A stretch of DNA of 35,352 bases. Origin: an uncultured Desulfovibrio sp. Its GTDB lineage: Bacteria > Desulfobacterota > Desulfovibrionia > Desulfovibrionales > Desulfovibrionaceae. A program made the translations under genes and the position numbers. The DNA is taken from assembly GCA_944327285.1 (NCBI GenBank), contig CALVHG010000028.1, forward strand, positions 1-35,352. Reading direction: 5' to 3'. Under the pieces are notes generated by a model. The model did not search any database. It was given only the letters and a program-made list of their open reading frames with translations, and had not been told where the DNA came from. Positions within the stretch are counted from its first letter, which is position 1. Each line of letters begins with the position of its first letter. Below are positions 1 to 9,986 of the stretch, in pieces.

Positions 1-147
1 GGGCATGGCGGTTTTTCGTTCATGTAATCTTATCGCACATAAATGTCGCGAAGTCATTAGTTTATCAACACCCTCAAGATTTTTATGGTTATTCCGTTTA
101 TGTCCTCATGACAAAGAGAGATTCCGTTTTTTGTATGGAGGGCAGAC

Positions 148-741
148 ATGAGTTCGCCAGTCAATATGATGGAGCGGAACTTTGTTTCGCATGATTATGA
201 AGAATCTCGTTATATAAAGGCTCTGCATACCTCTGCTCAAGCACGGAAGAATATTTCCGTAAGCAGGCAAAATAGTATTCTGCAAGCTGGAATGGCCGCA
301 TGTGAAGCTCTTGAGGACAGGTATCAGGGACGCTATGCAGAACGTATCCTGGAGGGAAAGAAGGCTGCGCGGAATATGATGTACGAGGGCCAGACGGCCT
401 CGGCCGAAGCCTCGAAGCGCAATCTCGACGAGATAAAGGAGCATATCGAAGAGAAGGCGAAGGAAGCGCTTGAGGCGCTGATGGATGAGCAGGAAGCCGC
501 CACGACCACGGAAGAAGAGACTTCCGGGCAGAAGACGCAGGATTCGCAGCAGGCGTCTTCCTCGTCGCAGGGTACGGACAGCGTCGCAACGGCCCCGACG
601 CCTTCGGCATCTCAGGGCGCGGAAGGCTCCGGCACGACAGCAACGCCTGCCGCGCCTCCGGCAGCCGCAGCGCCTGTGGCGGTTCTGCCGACGCCGACAG
701 TGACGCCGTCAACAGGAATGAAGATCGATATTGTCGTATAG
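148..741 (+). CDS. Hypothetical protein, helical N-terminus and A/P/T-rich tail
   Basis: I do not recognise this 197-residue protein. Residues 1-120 are charged and probably helical, with many Glu, Lys and Ala from about residue 60 to 120 that could form a coiled coil. Residues 120-185 are a low-complexity Ala/Pro/Thr/Ser/Gln tail, followed by a short hydrophobic end, MKIDIVV. There is no signal peptide or membrane segment. The ATG at 148 is preceded by a good ribosome site, GGAGGG, at 137-142. The first 250 bases are visibly richer in A+T than the rest of the window while the tail is GC-rich, which suggests a different origin for the N-terminal half or weak selection. It stands alone, is followed by a strong terminator, and converges on polA. 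That it is a real gene is fairly sure; its function is unknown. Confidence 0.7.
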   Translation: MSSPVNMMERNFVSHDYEESRYIKALHTSAQARKNISVSRQNSILQAGMAACEALEDRYQGRYAERILEGKKAARNMMYEGQTASAEASKRNLDEIKEHIEEKAKEALEALMDEQEAATTTEEETSGQKTQDSQQASSSSQGTDSVATAPTPSASQGAEGSGTTATPAAPPAAAAPVAVLPTPTVTPSTGMKIDIVV

Positions 742-762
742 TTTGCAGGATGTAAGGGAGTA

Positions 763-804
763 ACAGAAACAGGGGAGGTCCTTCTAGACTTCCCCTGTTT
801 CTGT
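763..804 (+). terminator. Intrinsic terminator after the hypothetical gene
   Basis: A 16-bp inverted repeat (763-778 with 789-804, one G-U pair) reads ACAGAAACAGGGGAGG against its complement around a 10-nt loop, 22 bases after the stop codon. The 3' arm contains CTGTTTCTGTT rather than a clean T run, so termination may be imperfect or bidirectional. Confidence 0.7.
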
Positions 805-853
805 TGTGTGTACGCTGTTTTTGAGGGCGGCGAGACGCCGCGCTCTTCCTTAT

Positions 854-989
854 AGAGCATTTTTAGTTTGAAACGTTTCATGTTTCAAACCATACGGCTC
901 GTCGTTTCGTGAAAAAATCTTATTTTACATATGGTTACAGCAGCGCGACACTATGCCGCCGCCTCGCGTTTTTTCTTATAAAAACGCGC
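854..989 (+). repeat. R1 interspersed repeat, diverged full-length copy
   Basis: This is one of about ten copies of a family I call R1. It begins AGAGCATTTT, then has the GTTTGAAACG...GTTTCAAAC hairpin, CATACGGC, TCGTTTCG, and a distal GCCGCCGCCTCGCG block. The middle is AT-shifted relative to the copy at 3816. With the R2 repeat that follows directly, it fills the 335-bp gap between the hypothetical gene and polA, where no gene is visible. Confidence 0.7.
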
Positions 990-1064
990 TGGGGGAGGGG
1001 GCGGGGGTCTGGGGGAGGGGGAACACCCTCTCGCGTTAGCAGAGGGGGTTCCCCCTCCCCCAGC
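990..1064 (+). repeat. R2 G/C-tract hairpin repeat
   Basis: The + strand starts with five G tracts (GGGGGAGGGGGCGGGGGTC...), then GGGGGAGGGGGAAC, a short loop CGCGTTAGC, and the complementary GTTCCCCCTCCCCC. It lies 13 bp beyond the polA stop codon, so on the polA mRNA it would form a very stable C-rich/G-rich hairpin. It probably marks the polA 3' end, although no T run follows. The G tracts also fit a G-quadruplex pattern. Confidence 0.8.
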
Positions 1065-1076
1065 GCATTTTCCGCC

Positions 1077-3782
<2,706 letters not shown>

Positions 3783-3815
3783 GGCGATCCTTTGGGTTGA
3801 GGGAAAAGCGGCTCT

Positions 3816-3960
3816 GGAGCATTTTCAGTTTGAAACGCTGGGCGTTTCAAACCATACGGCCTGTCGTTTCGCGGCAAAACGCGGTTTTTTCGCTCGATTC
3901 GGGCCGGGCGGCGTTGTGCCGCCGCCTCGTGTGTTACCTTTTTTAAAGGTGAAACGCTCT
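3816..3960 (+). repeat. R1 interspersed repeat, full-length
   Basis: A 145-bp reference copy. It starts GGAGCATTTTC and ends GGTGAAACGCTCT, so its ends form an imperfect inverted repeat (AGAGCRTTT). Inside are three hairpins: GTTTGAAACG/CGTTTCAAAC, an AACGCGGTTTTTTCG element, and GGGCGGCGTTGTGCCGCC. It fills most of the polA-mlaE divergent gap. No target duplication is obvious. Confidence 0.85.
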
Positions 3961-3966
3961 CTGCTC

Positions 3967-3995
3967 TTGCGGGCATACCGCGCTGCGGCTATACT
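3967..3995 (+). promoter_or_regulatory. Candidate sigma-70 promoter for the mla operon
   Basis: TTGCGG (3967-3972), a 17-bp spacer and TATACT (3990-3995) lie just after the R1 copy. The expected transcription start falls at about 4002, on the ATG of mlaE itself. There is only AAAG and no good ribosome site before that ATG, so the mRNA may be leaderless. Confidence 0.5.
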
Positions 3996-4001
3996 ATAAA
4001 G

Positions 4002-5126
4002 ATGAATACCGGTCCGCAAGTAAGCCTGCGCCGGAACGGGACGGAATGTCGCGTGTGCGTAGGCGGCTCCTGGGATATTTCCCAGCCCTGGCCCCCCGAA
4101 GCGGGGGATGCTCTGCGCGCCGCCGACGGCGGCTGCAGGCGTCTGCTGCTGACGGCCGACGACCTGCGCCAGTGGGACAGCAGTCTGCTGGTCTTTCTCG
4201 TGCGCCTTGTGCGTCAGGCTTGCGCGAAGCAGGTGGAAGTGGTGGACAATCTGCCGCCCGGTCTGGGGCGGCTGTTGCAGCTGGCCTTTGCCGTGCCGCC
4301 CAAAGAGGGAGCCCAGCGCAGCGCGCGCGAGGCGGGCCTTCTGGAGCGGCTGGGCGGCTCTGTGCTGTCCGTGCCCGTGAGCGTCGGCGATTTCCTTGAA
4401 TTTCTGGGCGATGCCGCCTTGTCCTTCGGGCGTTTTCTGCTCGGACGCTCGCATATGCGGGCGCAGGACTTCCTGGCGGCCATGTATGAATGCGGCGTCT
4501 GCGCTCTGCCTATTATTTCCATAACAAGCCTGCTGTTCGGTCTGATTCTGGCCTTTGTGGGCGCGGTGCAGCTACAGCAGTTCGGCGCGCAGCTTTATGT
4601 GGCGGGTCTTGTGGGCATCGGCATGCTGCGCGTCATGGGGGCCGTCATGGTCGGCGTGGTCATGTCCGGGCGCATGGGCGCGTCCTATGCCGCCGTTATC
4701 GGGACCATGCAGGTTAACGAGGAGGTGGACGCCCTCTCCACAACGGGCCTGTCTCCCACGGATTTTCTGGTGCTGCCGCGCATGCTGGCTCTGGCGCTGA
4801 TGACGCCGCTGCTGACGGTGTATGCCGATCTCATGGGCATACTCGGCGGCTTTCTGGTCGGCGTGACCATGCTTGATCTTAATGCGCTGGAGTATCTGAA
4901 CGCCACCGCGACCATGGTCAATTTCCGTCATGGTCTGATCGGCCTTGTTTACGGGGCCGTGTTCGGCGTCATCATAGCTCTGTTCGGCTGCTATCACGGC
5001 ATGCGCTGCGGCCGGAGCGCCCTTGCCGTCGGTCGCGCCACGACCACGGCGGTGGTGCATTCGCTTGTGGGCATCATCGTGGCCACGGCCATCATCACCA
5101 TTATCTGCAATCTGCTGCGTATCTGA
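4002..5126 (+). CDS. mlaE: MlaE-type lipid ABC transporter permease with N-terminal STAS domain
   Basis: The protein has 374 residues. Residues 1-110 resemble a STAS domain of the MlaB type (GGSWDISQPW, then a strand-helix pattern ending near VEVVDNLPPG). Residues 120-374 match the MlaE permease family, with about five or six membrane segments. The conserved cytoplasmic loop is SGRMGASYAAVIGTMQVNEE-VDAL, with TGLSPTDFLVLPR after it. In E. coli MlaB is a separate protein; here it is fused. With MlaF it would drive phospholipid movement between inner membrane and periplasm for outer-membrane lipid balance. It is first in the mla operon, 2 bp before mlaF. The family assignment is firm; the direction of transport is not shown by the sequence. 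Confidence 0.92.
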   Translation: MNTGPQVSLRRNGTECRVCVGGSWDISQPWPPEAGDALRAADGGCRRLLLTADDLRQWDSSLLVFLVRLVRQACAKQVEVVDNLPPGLGRLLQLAFAVPPKEGAQRSAREAGLLERLGGSVLSVPVSVGDFLEFLGDAALSFGRFLLGRSHMRAQDFLAAMYECGVCALPIISITSLLFGLILAFVGAVQLQQFGAQLYVAGLVGIGMLRVMGAVMVGVVMSGRMGASYAAVIGTMQVNEEVDALSTTGLSPTDFLVLPRMLALALMTPLLTVYADLMGILGGFLVGVTMLDLNALEYLNATATMVNFRHGLIGLVYGAVFGVIIALFGCYHGMRCGRSALAVGRATTTAVVHSLVGIIVATAIITIICNLLRI

Positions 5127-5128
5127 TT

Positions 5129-5899
5129 ATGAGCACGCTCGTTTCTCCCGACACGCCGCGCATTTCCACCCGCGATCTGACGGTTGCTTATGGCGACTAT
5201 GTGCTGATGCGGGATGTGAATCTTGATGTGCGAAAAGGGGATATTTTCCTTATTATGGGCGGTTCCGGCTGCGGCAAAAGCACGCTCCTGCGCGTGCTCA
5301 TGGGCCTGAAAGCGCCAAGCAAGGGGCGCGTTCTGTACGGCGGGCAGGATTTCTGGAATGCCGGGGAGGATGTGCGGCAAGGGCTGATGCGCGGCATCGG
5401 CGTTCTGTTTCAGAGCGGCGCGTTGTGGAGTTCCATGACGCTGGCGGAAAATGTGGGCCTTCCCCTGCAGCAGTACACGGATCTCGCAGAGGCGGAAATT
5501 CGGGAGCTGGCGTCGCTCAAGCTGGCTCTGGCCGGTCTGGCTGGCTTTGAAGACTATTATCCCAGCGAGATCAGCGGCGGCATGCGCAAGCGCGCCGGGC
5601 TGGCGCGAGCTATGGCCCTTGATCCTGACGTGCTGTTTCTGGACGAGCCTTCGGCCGGGTTGGACCCCGTCAGTTCCCGATTGCTGGACGATCTCATCCT
5701 GGAATTACGCGACACCCTCGGAACAACATTTGTCATTGTTTCTCACGAGCTGGCGAGCATCTTTGCCATTGCCAGCAACGGCATCTTCTTAGACGCCGCG
5801 ACCCGTACCGTCATGGCGCGCGGCAATCCCACGGATATGCTGCATGATCCCGCAACGGCTCCCAGCGCCCGCAAATTCCTTACGCGCGGCGAGGGGTAG
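5129..5899 (+). CDS. mlaF: MlaF-type ABC transporter ATP-binding protein
   Basis: A 256-residue ABC ATPase. The Walker A motif is GGSGCGKS at 44-51, the Q-loop glutamine is near 95 (VLFQSGALW), the signature ISGGMRKRAGLARAM starts at 148, Walker B is VLFLDEP at 168-174, and the H-loop histidine is at 206 (VSHELAS). SGALWSSMTLAENV after the Q-loop is typical of the MlaF/Ttg2A subgroup. It pairs with the STAS-MlaE permease encoded 2 bp upstream and energises lipid transport at the inner membrane. An R1 repeat begins one base after its stop codon and separates it from mlaD. Confidence 0.95.
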   Translation: MSTLVSPDTPRISTRDLTVAYGDYVLMRDVNLDVRKGDIFLIMGGSGCGKSTLLRVLMGLKAPSKGRVLYGGQDFWNAGEDVRQGLMRGIGVLFQSGALWSSMTLAENVGLPLQQYTDLAEAEIRELASLKLALAGLAGFEDYYPSEISGGMRKRAGLARAMALDPDVLFLDEPSAGLDPVSSRLLDDLILELRDTLGTTFVIVSHELASIFAIASNGIFLDAATRTVMARGNPTDMLHDPATAPSARKFLTRGEG

Positions 5900-6038
5900 G
5901 GCGTTTTTCCTTTGAAAAGGCGAAACGCGAGGCGGCAGAGCACTGCTCGGCCCGAAGCGAGCGGAAAAACCGCGTTTTTCCGCGAAACGACAGGCCGTAT
6001 GCTTTGAAACGCACAGCGTTTCAAATAAAAAATGCTCT
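5900..6038 (-). repeat. R1 interspersed repeat, full-length, reverse orientation, inside the mla operon
   Basis: A 139-bp R1 copy in reverse orientation, starting GGCGTTTTTCCTTTGAAAAGG and ending CAAATAAAAAATGCTCT. It takes up nearly all of the 171-bp gap between mlaF and mlaD, so it would be transcribed as part of the operon mRNA. It contains CGTTTCAAA and CCGCGTTTTTCCGCG hairpins but no clear terminator. Confidence 0.85.
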
Positions 6039-6070
6039 CCTGCTGATCATGACAAAAGGAGACTGGGCCT

Positions 6071-7018
6071 ATGGCCTCCAGAACACAGAAAACGGCTGTC
6101 GGGGCCTTTGTTATCGGCGGGCTGCTGCTGTTTGCCGTGGGCATCGTCGCCCTTGGCGGCGGCCGCATGCTCAGCTCGGCCACGGAATATGTGCTTTATT
6201 TTGACGGTTCCGTCAGCGGTCTGCAAATCGGTTCGCCGGTCGTTTTTCGCGGCGTGCCTCTGGGCAGCGTGACACGCATTGCGCTGGAAGCGCGCCCCGG
6301 AGAAGCCGGGCCGACTATCCCCGTCTATGTGCAGCTCAGAGACGGGGCCATTGAGTGGGCCGGAGGAACCCCCAACGCGGAGTTACAGCGGGAAACCTTC
6401 CGGCGAATGATTCAGGGAGGGCTGCGGGCCCGTCTGCAAATGCAAAGTCTGGTAACCGGACAGTTCCGCATCGAGCTGGACTTTGCCCCCGGCTCCGAAG
6501 CTGTCTATCGCTCCTCGACGCCGGATCTGGAGATTCCCACGCTGCCCTCGCCCATTGATCAGTTGCAGAAGCGGCTGGCCCGCCTGCCGCTGGCCGATAT
6601 GGTCGCCTCGGCGGACGTCATTTTGCGTTCGCTGGCAACAACGCTGGGCTCCGGCAAGCTGGACACGGCGCTGGAATCCGTTACCGGAGCCTTTGTCGGA
6701 ATGCAGGCCACCTTTACCCGGTTGGACAGCGTGCTCGCCGAAGCACGACAGGCAACGCAGCGCCTGAATACGACGCTCGGTTCCGCATCCGCCGAACTGC
6801 CGCAGGCTCTGGAAAGTTTCCGTCTGGCCATGGAAAATGTGGAACGCGCCACGCGCACGGCCGGCGCCGCGTTGCATCCGGCTTCGCCGTTGATGGAAGA
6901 TATGCGGCGCATGCTGCGTGAAGCGACAATAGCCATGCGTTCCCTGCGCTCTGTGGCCGATACCATTGAACGCAACCCCGAAGCTCTTATTTACGGCAAA
7001 CAAGGACAACGTCGATGA
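6071..7018 (+). CDS. mlaD: MlaD-family MCE-domain substrate-binding protein
   Basis: A 315-residue protein with one N-terminal membrane anchor (about 9-31, VGAFVIGGLLLFAVGIVAL). An MCE domain follows at about 38-120, with GLQIGSPVVFRGVPLGSV as its hallmark. After it come a helical region (175-300) and no further membrane segment. MCE proteins form hexameric rings that carry lipids across the periplasm and work with MlaE/MlaF. The ATG at 6071 follows AAAGGAG at 6055-6061. The stop overlaps the next gene by 4 bp (ATGA), so the two are translationally coupled. No MlaC homologue is seen in the window. Confidence 0.93.
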   Translation: MASRTQKTAVGAFVIGGLLLFAVGIVALGGGRMLSSATEYVLYFDGSVSGLQIGSPVVFRGVPLGSVTRIALEARPGEAGPTIPVYVQLRDGAIEWAGGTPNAELQRETFRRMIQGGLRARLQMQSLVTGQFRIELDFAPGSEAVYRSSTPDLEIPTLPSPIDQLQKRLARLPLADMVASADVILRSLATTLGSGKLDTALESVTGAFVGMQATFTRLDSVLAEARQATQRLNTTLGSASAELPQALESFRLAMENVERATRTAGAALHPASPLMEDMRRMLREATIAMRSLRSVADTIERNPEALIYGKQGQRR

Positions 7019-7632
7019 CAACTCTTCCTCTGCCTCGTCTTTTGGCTCGCAGTCTTTGCCTTGTGCTGGCCCTGTTCGCTCTTGGCTGTGTCAAGAGCGC
7101 CCCCACGTCCTATTATTTGCTCGACAGCGGACAGCCGCCCCCGCAAACCGGAACGTTGCCTGACAAGATGCTCCGTCTGGGCGCGGTGGGCTTGCCGGAA
7201 TATCTTGATCGGCGGGACATGGTGCTGCGCCATGACCAGAGTTCGCAGCTGGAAGTGGCCGGGCTCCATCAATGGGCCGAGCCGCTGGACAAGGGCGTTC
7301 ATCGCGTTTTGCGGGAAGTGCTGACCCCGCGTCTGGCTTTCGGCGGCTACACGCTTCTGTCTGACAGCGATGCTGGCGAACATACGCCCATTCTGCTTGT
7401 GGATATCCTGCGCCTGGACGGCGATTTCAACGCTAATTCCAGCCTTTCCGCACGCTGGCAGCTCCGGGATCGCCTCGGCGTGGTGCTGGCGCAGGGGCTC
7501 TTCTCCGCGGAACAGCCCAGCGGCCCGGACTTTGCCTCCCTGGCCCGGAGCCAGAGCCTTCTTGTGCAGCGCCTGGGCGAATATCTCGCCAATCAGCTGG
7601 CCGCCGCTTTGCAGATTCGTTCCCCGCGTTAG
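7015..7632 (+). CDS. ABC-type transport auxiliary lipoprotein (PqiC/LptE-like, DUF330 type)
   Basis: A 205-residue protein with a lipoprotein signal: positive start, hydrophobic core and the lipobox LFALGC with Cys25 as the modified residue. The sequence right after it, SAPTSYYLLD, matches the opening strand common to the ABC-transport auxiliary lipoprotein family (PF03886, which includes PqiC). It overlaps mlaD by 4 bp. Such proteins sit in the outer membrane and receive the MCE assembly. It is the last gene of the mla operon and is followed by an R2 repeat and then a terminator. The family call is fairly sure; the precise role here is inferred from context. Confidence 0.82.
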   Translation: MTTLPLPRLLARSLCLVLALFALGCVKSAPTSYYLLDSGQPPPQTGTLPDKMLRLGAVGLPEYLDRRDMVLRHDQSSQLEVAGLHQWAEPLDKGVHRVLREVLTPRLAFGGYTLLSDSDAGEHTPILLVDILRLDGDFNANSSLSARWQLRDRLGVVLAQGLFSAEQPSGPDFASLARSQSLLVQRLGEYLANQLAAALQIRSPR

Positions 7633-7645
7633 GGGCGTTAGTATT

Positions 7646-7800
7646 GTTGGGGGAAGGGAAACCCCTCATCTCTGCTGTCGATGCCCGTAGCTTCCTTCGT
7701 CGCAACGGGCACGGCCTGCGGCCGCCATCCGGTCGCTGCTCGTGCGAGAGGGGTTTCCCTTCCCCCCAAGCCCCCCATCCCTTCCCCAGCGCGCTTTTTT
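7646..7800 (-). repeat. R2 repeat, reverse orientation, with enlarged loop
   Basis: The arms GGGGGAAGGGAAACCCCTC and GAGGGGTTTCCCTTCCCCC pair over about 19 bp, around a ~95-nt loop that itself holds GCCCGT...ACGGGC. The 3' flank CCCCATCCCTTCCCCAGCGCGCTTTTTT is the reverse complement of the usual R2 start, which fixes the orientation. It begins 14 bp after the lipoprotein gene stop. Together with the terminator at 7857 and the R1 and R2 repeats that follow, it accounts for the gene-free stretch 7633-8105. Confidence 0.75.
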
Positions 7801-7856
7801 CAAAGAGATATGCGCCCGATGACGTTTGTATACATTTGGGTGTGCGCTGCATTTTT

Positions 7857-7894
7857 AAGGCCCTGTCTCTTTAAGAGGCAGGGCCTTTTTTTGT
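7857..7894 (+). terminator. Intrinsic terminator of the mla operon
   Basis: A 13-14-bp stem starting AAGGCCCTG and ending CAGGGCCTT, with a very small loop, followed by seven Ts (TTTTTTTG). This is a textbook Rho-independent terminator about 225 bp after the last mla gene. Confidence 0.93.
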
Positions 7895-7911
7895 CTGGTT
7901 TGTTCTGTTTG

Positions 7912-7976
7912 AGAGCATTTTGAAATGTTGTGCGTTTTAGAGCGTTCAACGTTGAAACGCTCTAAAGGTAAAAAGC
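7912..7976. repeat. R1 remnant (collapsed ends)
   Basis: AGAGCATTTTGAAAT is followed by a near-palindrome AGAGCGTTCAACGTTGAAACGCTCT (7939-7963), which joins the two R1 ends with the middle missing. It is probably a deletion derivative of R1. Confidence 0.55.
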
Positions 7977-8052
7977 TCTATGGGTTGTGTTCCCTGGAGA
8001 CGGCTGTCGTGAGGAAAGCGAGAGCATTCCCGGCTCCTTTTATTTACCCGAA

Positions 8053-8132
8053 TAAAGCGCGCTGGGGGAAGGGTGGGGGTCTGGGGGAGGGGAACCCCTC
8101 TCGCGCTAGCAGAGGGGGTTCCCCTCCCCCAG
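8053..8132 (+). repeat. R2 repeat that supplies the end of the PPTase gene
   Basis: AAAGCGCGCTGGGGGAAGGG, further G tracts, then GGGGAGGGGAACCCCTC, loop TCGCGCTAGC, and GGGGGTTCCCCTCCCCC. It is nearly identical to the copy at 19126. The minus-strand stop codon of the PPTase gene (8106-8108) lies in the loop of this repeat, so the last ~8 residues of that protein are repeat-encoded. Confidence 0.85.
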
Positions 8133-8828
8133 TTTGCGCACCTCCTGCGCGACAGCGGCGGGAGTCAGGCAGGTAAGGCGCAGAGGGAGCGGATGAGAGA
8201 GCGCAAGGGAACACCAGTGTCCGGGGAGCGGAAGGGTGCGCCAGCGGAGGGGCGGCAGCGGCGGCTCGACGTGGAGACTTCCCTGGCGCTGGCCCTGGCG
8301 GCCGGTAGGTATGGCGGCGGGATCGCGGGTAAGACCTGTGCCCAGGGCTTTGAGAAGGGCTTCCTTGATAGTCCAGCGGCGCAGGGCATCGCGGGGGCCG
8401 GAGACTCGCTCGCGGGGATGGAAGGCGCGCGGCGCGGGCGGAGGGGAATCGAGCGATTCCAGATCAACGCCTAAAAGCAGCCCCGGAGGCCCGAAGGCCA
8501 GCGCACAGACGACGGCCTGCGGCGAATAGGCAAAGGACAGGGCCGCCTGTATGGCCGCATGGGGGAAGTGGAGACGGGGCGCGCCGGAGACCGTGCGAGA
8601 CAGCGTGGCAGGCAGATTCGGGCAGTCGGGGAGACAGGCAAGAACAAACAGCGCTCGGACCAGCATGCGGGCGGCAGCGGGACCGGGCGCTGTAAAACGC
8701 AGAATGTGTGCCTTGTCGGCGGGAGAAAGGCGGGCCGCCACACGCTCATGGAGCTGCGCCGCCTGCCGGGCCGTGGGAACAGGGCAGAAAAGCAGGCGGA
8801 GCTCCGAAGGCGGTAGAAGGCCGTTCAC
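8106..8828 (-). CDS. 4'-phosphopantetheinyl transferase superfamily protein (Sfp-like)
   Basis: A 240-residue protein with the two Sfp-type signatures: LGVDLESL (Gly120-Val-Asp-Leu-Glu124, the Mg-CoA site) and RWTIKEALLKALGTGL (151-166, the W-x-x-KEAxxK motif). Such enzymes move phosphopantetheine from CoA to a carrier-protein serine. The usual SxSH strand before the active site reads LSFAYS here, so the conserved His is absent. The C-terminus, KLGEGNPLC, is encoded by the R2 repeat and is probably not functional. The start lies 7 bp after the TauE/SafE stop, so the two are likely cotranscribed. The carrier partner is not in the window. Confidence 0.85.
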   Translation of the reverse strand: MNGLLPPSELRLLFCPVPTARQAAQLHERVAARLSPADKAHILRFTAPGPAAARMLVRALFVLACLPDCPNLPATLSRTVSGAPRLHFPHAAIQAALSFAYSPQAVVCALAFGPPGLLLGVDLESLDSPPPAPRAFHPRERVSGPRDALRRWTIKEALLKALGTGLTRDPAAIPTGRQGQRQGSLHVEPPLPPLRWRTLPLPGHWCSLALSHPLPLRLTCLTPAAVAQEVRKLGEGNPLC

Positions 8829-8835
8829 GCCGGGC

Positions 8836-9600
8836 TTATCCCTTGATGAAGTACGTCCAGATCAGGGAGAGCATGAGAATGGAAAGCGAGACTATCAGCA
8901 CGCGCTGCACAAAGACGCCGCCGATGCGGATAGCCATGCGGCTTCCCATCCAGTTGCCGGTGATGGAGCCTACGGCCATGCAGAGCGCCAGCGACCATAC
9001 CACCTCGCCGCTGACGATAAAGACGATGGCCGCGCCGATGTTGGAAGACAAGTTGAGCACCTTTGTGGTTGCGCTGGCCTGAAGAAGGTGGACGCGCACA
9101 ATCAGGTGCAGGGCCAGAATAAAGAAACTACCGGTGGCAGGGCCGAAAAAGCCGTCATAAATGCCCACTACAAAGCAGCAGAGAGGCGCAAGCAGGTAAA
9201 AGCGCGGGCCGTCGAAGACCAGCGGCAGTTCCTTGTCCTTGCGCGGAATCAGCGTGGCAAGCATGGCGAAGGGGAGCAGGACGATAAGCACCTTGCCGAG
9301 CGTCTGCGGATCGAGCGTCAGCGCCAGTCGGGAACCGATGGCCGAACCCACGAGGGCAAAACCGGTTCCGATGGCGGCCAGACGCCAGATGACAAGGCCG
9401 CTGCGGGCAAAGGTGCCAAGGGCCATGGCCGTTCCGAGGCTGCTGCTGACCTTGTTGCAGGCCAGCGCCGTATGCGGCGGAACGCCGGCAAGAAGCAGCG
9501 TCGGAATGGTGATGAGTCCTCCGCCCCCGGCGACGGAGTCGATGAAACCCGCGAACAGGGCAGCCAGCGTGCAGATCAGAATGGTGGTTGCTGTGATCAC
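8836..9600 (-). CDS. TauE/SafE family sulfite/organosulfonate exporter-like permease
   Basis: A 254-residue integral membrane protein with about eight hydrophobic segments. The family hallmarks are visible: FAGFIDSVAGGGGLITIPTL near residues 16-35 and its inverted second copy VGIYDGFFGPATGSFFIL near 143-160. TauE/SafE (PF01925) members export sulfite, sulfonates or sulfur anions; the substrate here is unknown. It uses a GTG start at 9600, 6 bp after the DUF486 gene, and precedes the PPTase gene by 7 bp, so these three form an operon. Confidence 0.9.
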   Translation of the reverse strand: MITATTILICTLAALFAGFIDSVAGGGGLITIPTLLLAGVPPHTALACNKVSSSLGTAMALGTFARSGLVIWRLAAIGTGFALVGSAIGSRLALTLDPQTLGKVLIVLLPFAMLATLIPRKDKELPLVFDGPRFYLLAPLCCFVVGIYDGFFGPATGSFFILALHLIVRVHLLQASATTKVLNLSSNIGAAIVFIVSGEVVWSLALCMAVGSITGNWMGSRMAIRIGGVFVQRVLIVSLSILMLSLIWTYFIKG

Positions 9601-9606
9601 GGGAGC

Positions 9607-9954
9607 CTACCACTGTTTGAAGATGACCCAGGCGGCCAGAACAATCAGGCCGAAACCGACAATGTAATTCCAGCGCAGGGGTTCGTTGAGATAGAAGACG
9701 GAGAAGAGACAGAAGACGCTGAGAGAAATGACTTCCTGAATGGTCTTGAGCTCGGCGGCATTGAAATAGCCATAGCCGATGCGGTTTGCCGGAACCTGAA
9801 GCACGTATTCGAAGAAGGCGATGCCCCAGCTGATAAGAATGACTATCGGCAGGGCGGAGCCTCTGTGCTTGAGGTGCCCGTACCAGGCAAATGTCATGAA
9901 AATGTTGGAACAGAGCAGCAGGCCTATGGTGACGGCAGGAACGGGCAATTGCAT
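9607..9954 (-). CDS. DMT-superfamily small membrane protein (DUF486)
   Basis: About 115 residues with four membrane helices, matching the DUF486 (PF04342) family: SNIFMTFAWYGHLK, then SWGIAFFEYVLQVPANRIGY, and the C-terminal NEPLRWNYIVGFGLI. Substrate unknown. I chose the ATG at 9954 (MQLPVPAV) over the longer reading to 10008. The longer one would start inside the tRNA terminator hairpin and add 18 residues that do not look like this family. No clear ribosome site is seen, so the start remains open. It is the first gene of a three-gene minus-strand operon. Confidence 0.82.
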   Translation of the reverse strand: MQLPVPAVTIGLLLCSNIFMTFAWYGHLKHRGSALPIVILISWGIAFFEYVLQVPANRIGYGYFNAAELKTIQEVISLSVFCLFSVFYLNEPLRWNYIVGFGLIVLAAWVIFKQW

Positions 9955-9986
9955 GACTGTAAACACCGAGGTAAGGGGTGGGGAAT

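Noticed and set aside
3816..3960. R1 as a small-RNA gene
   Set aside because: It has hairpins, but no consistent promoter or terminator accompanies the copies, so I treat it as a repeat element.
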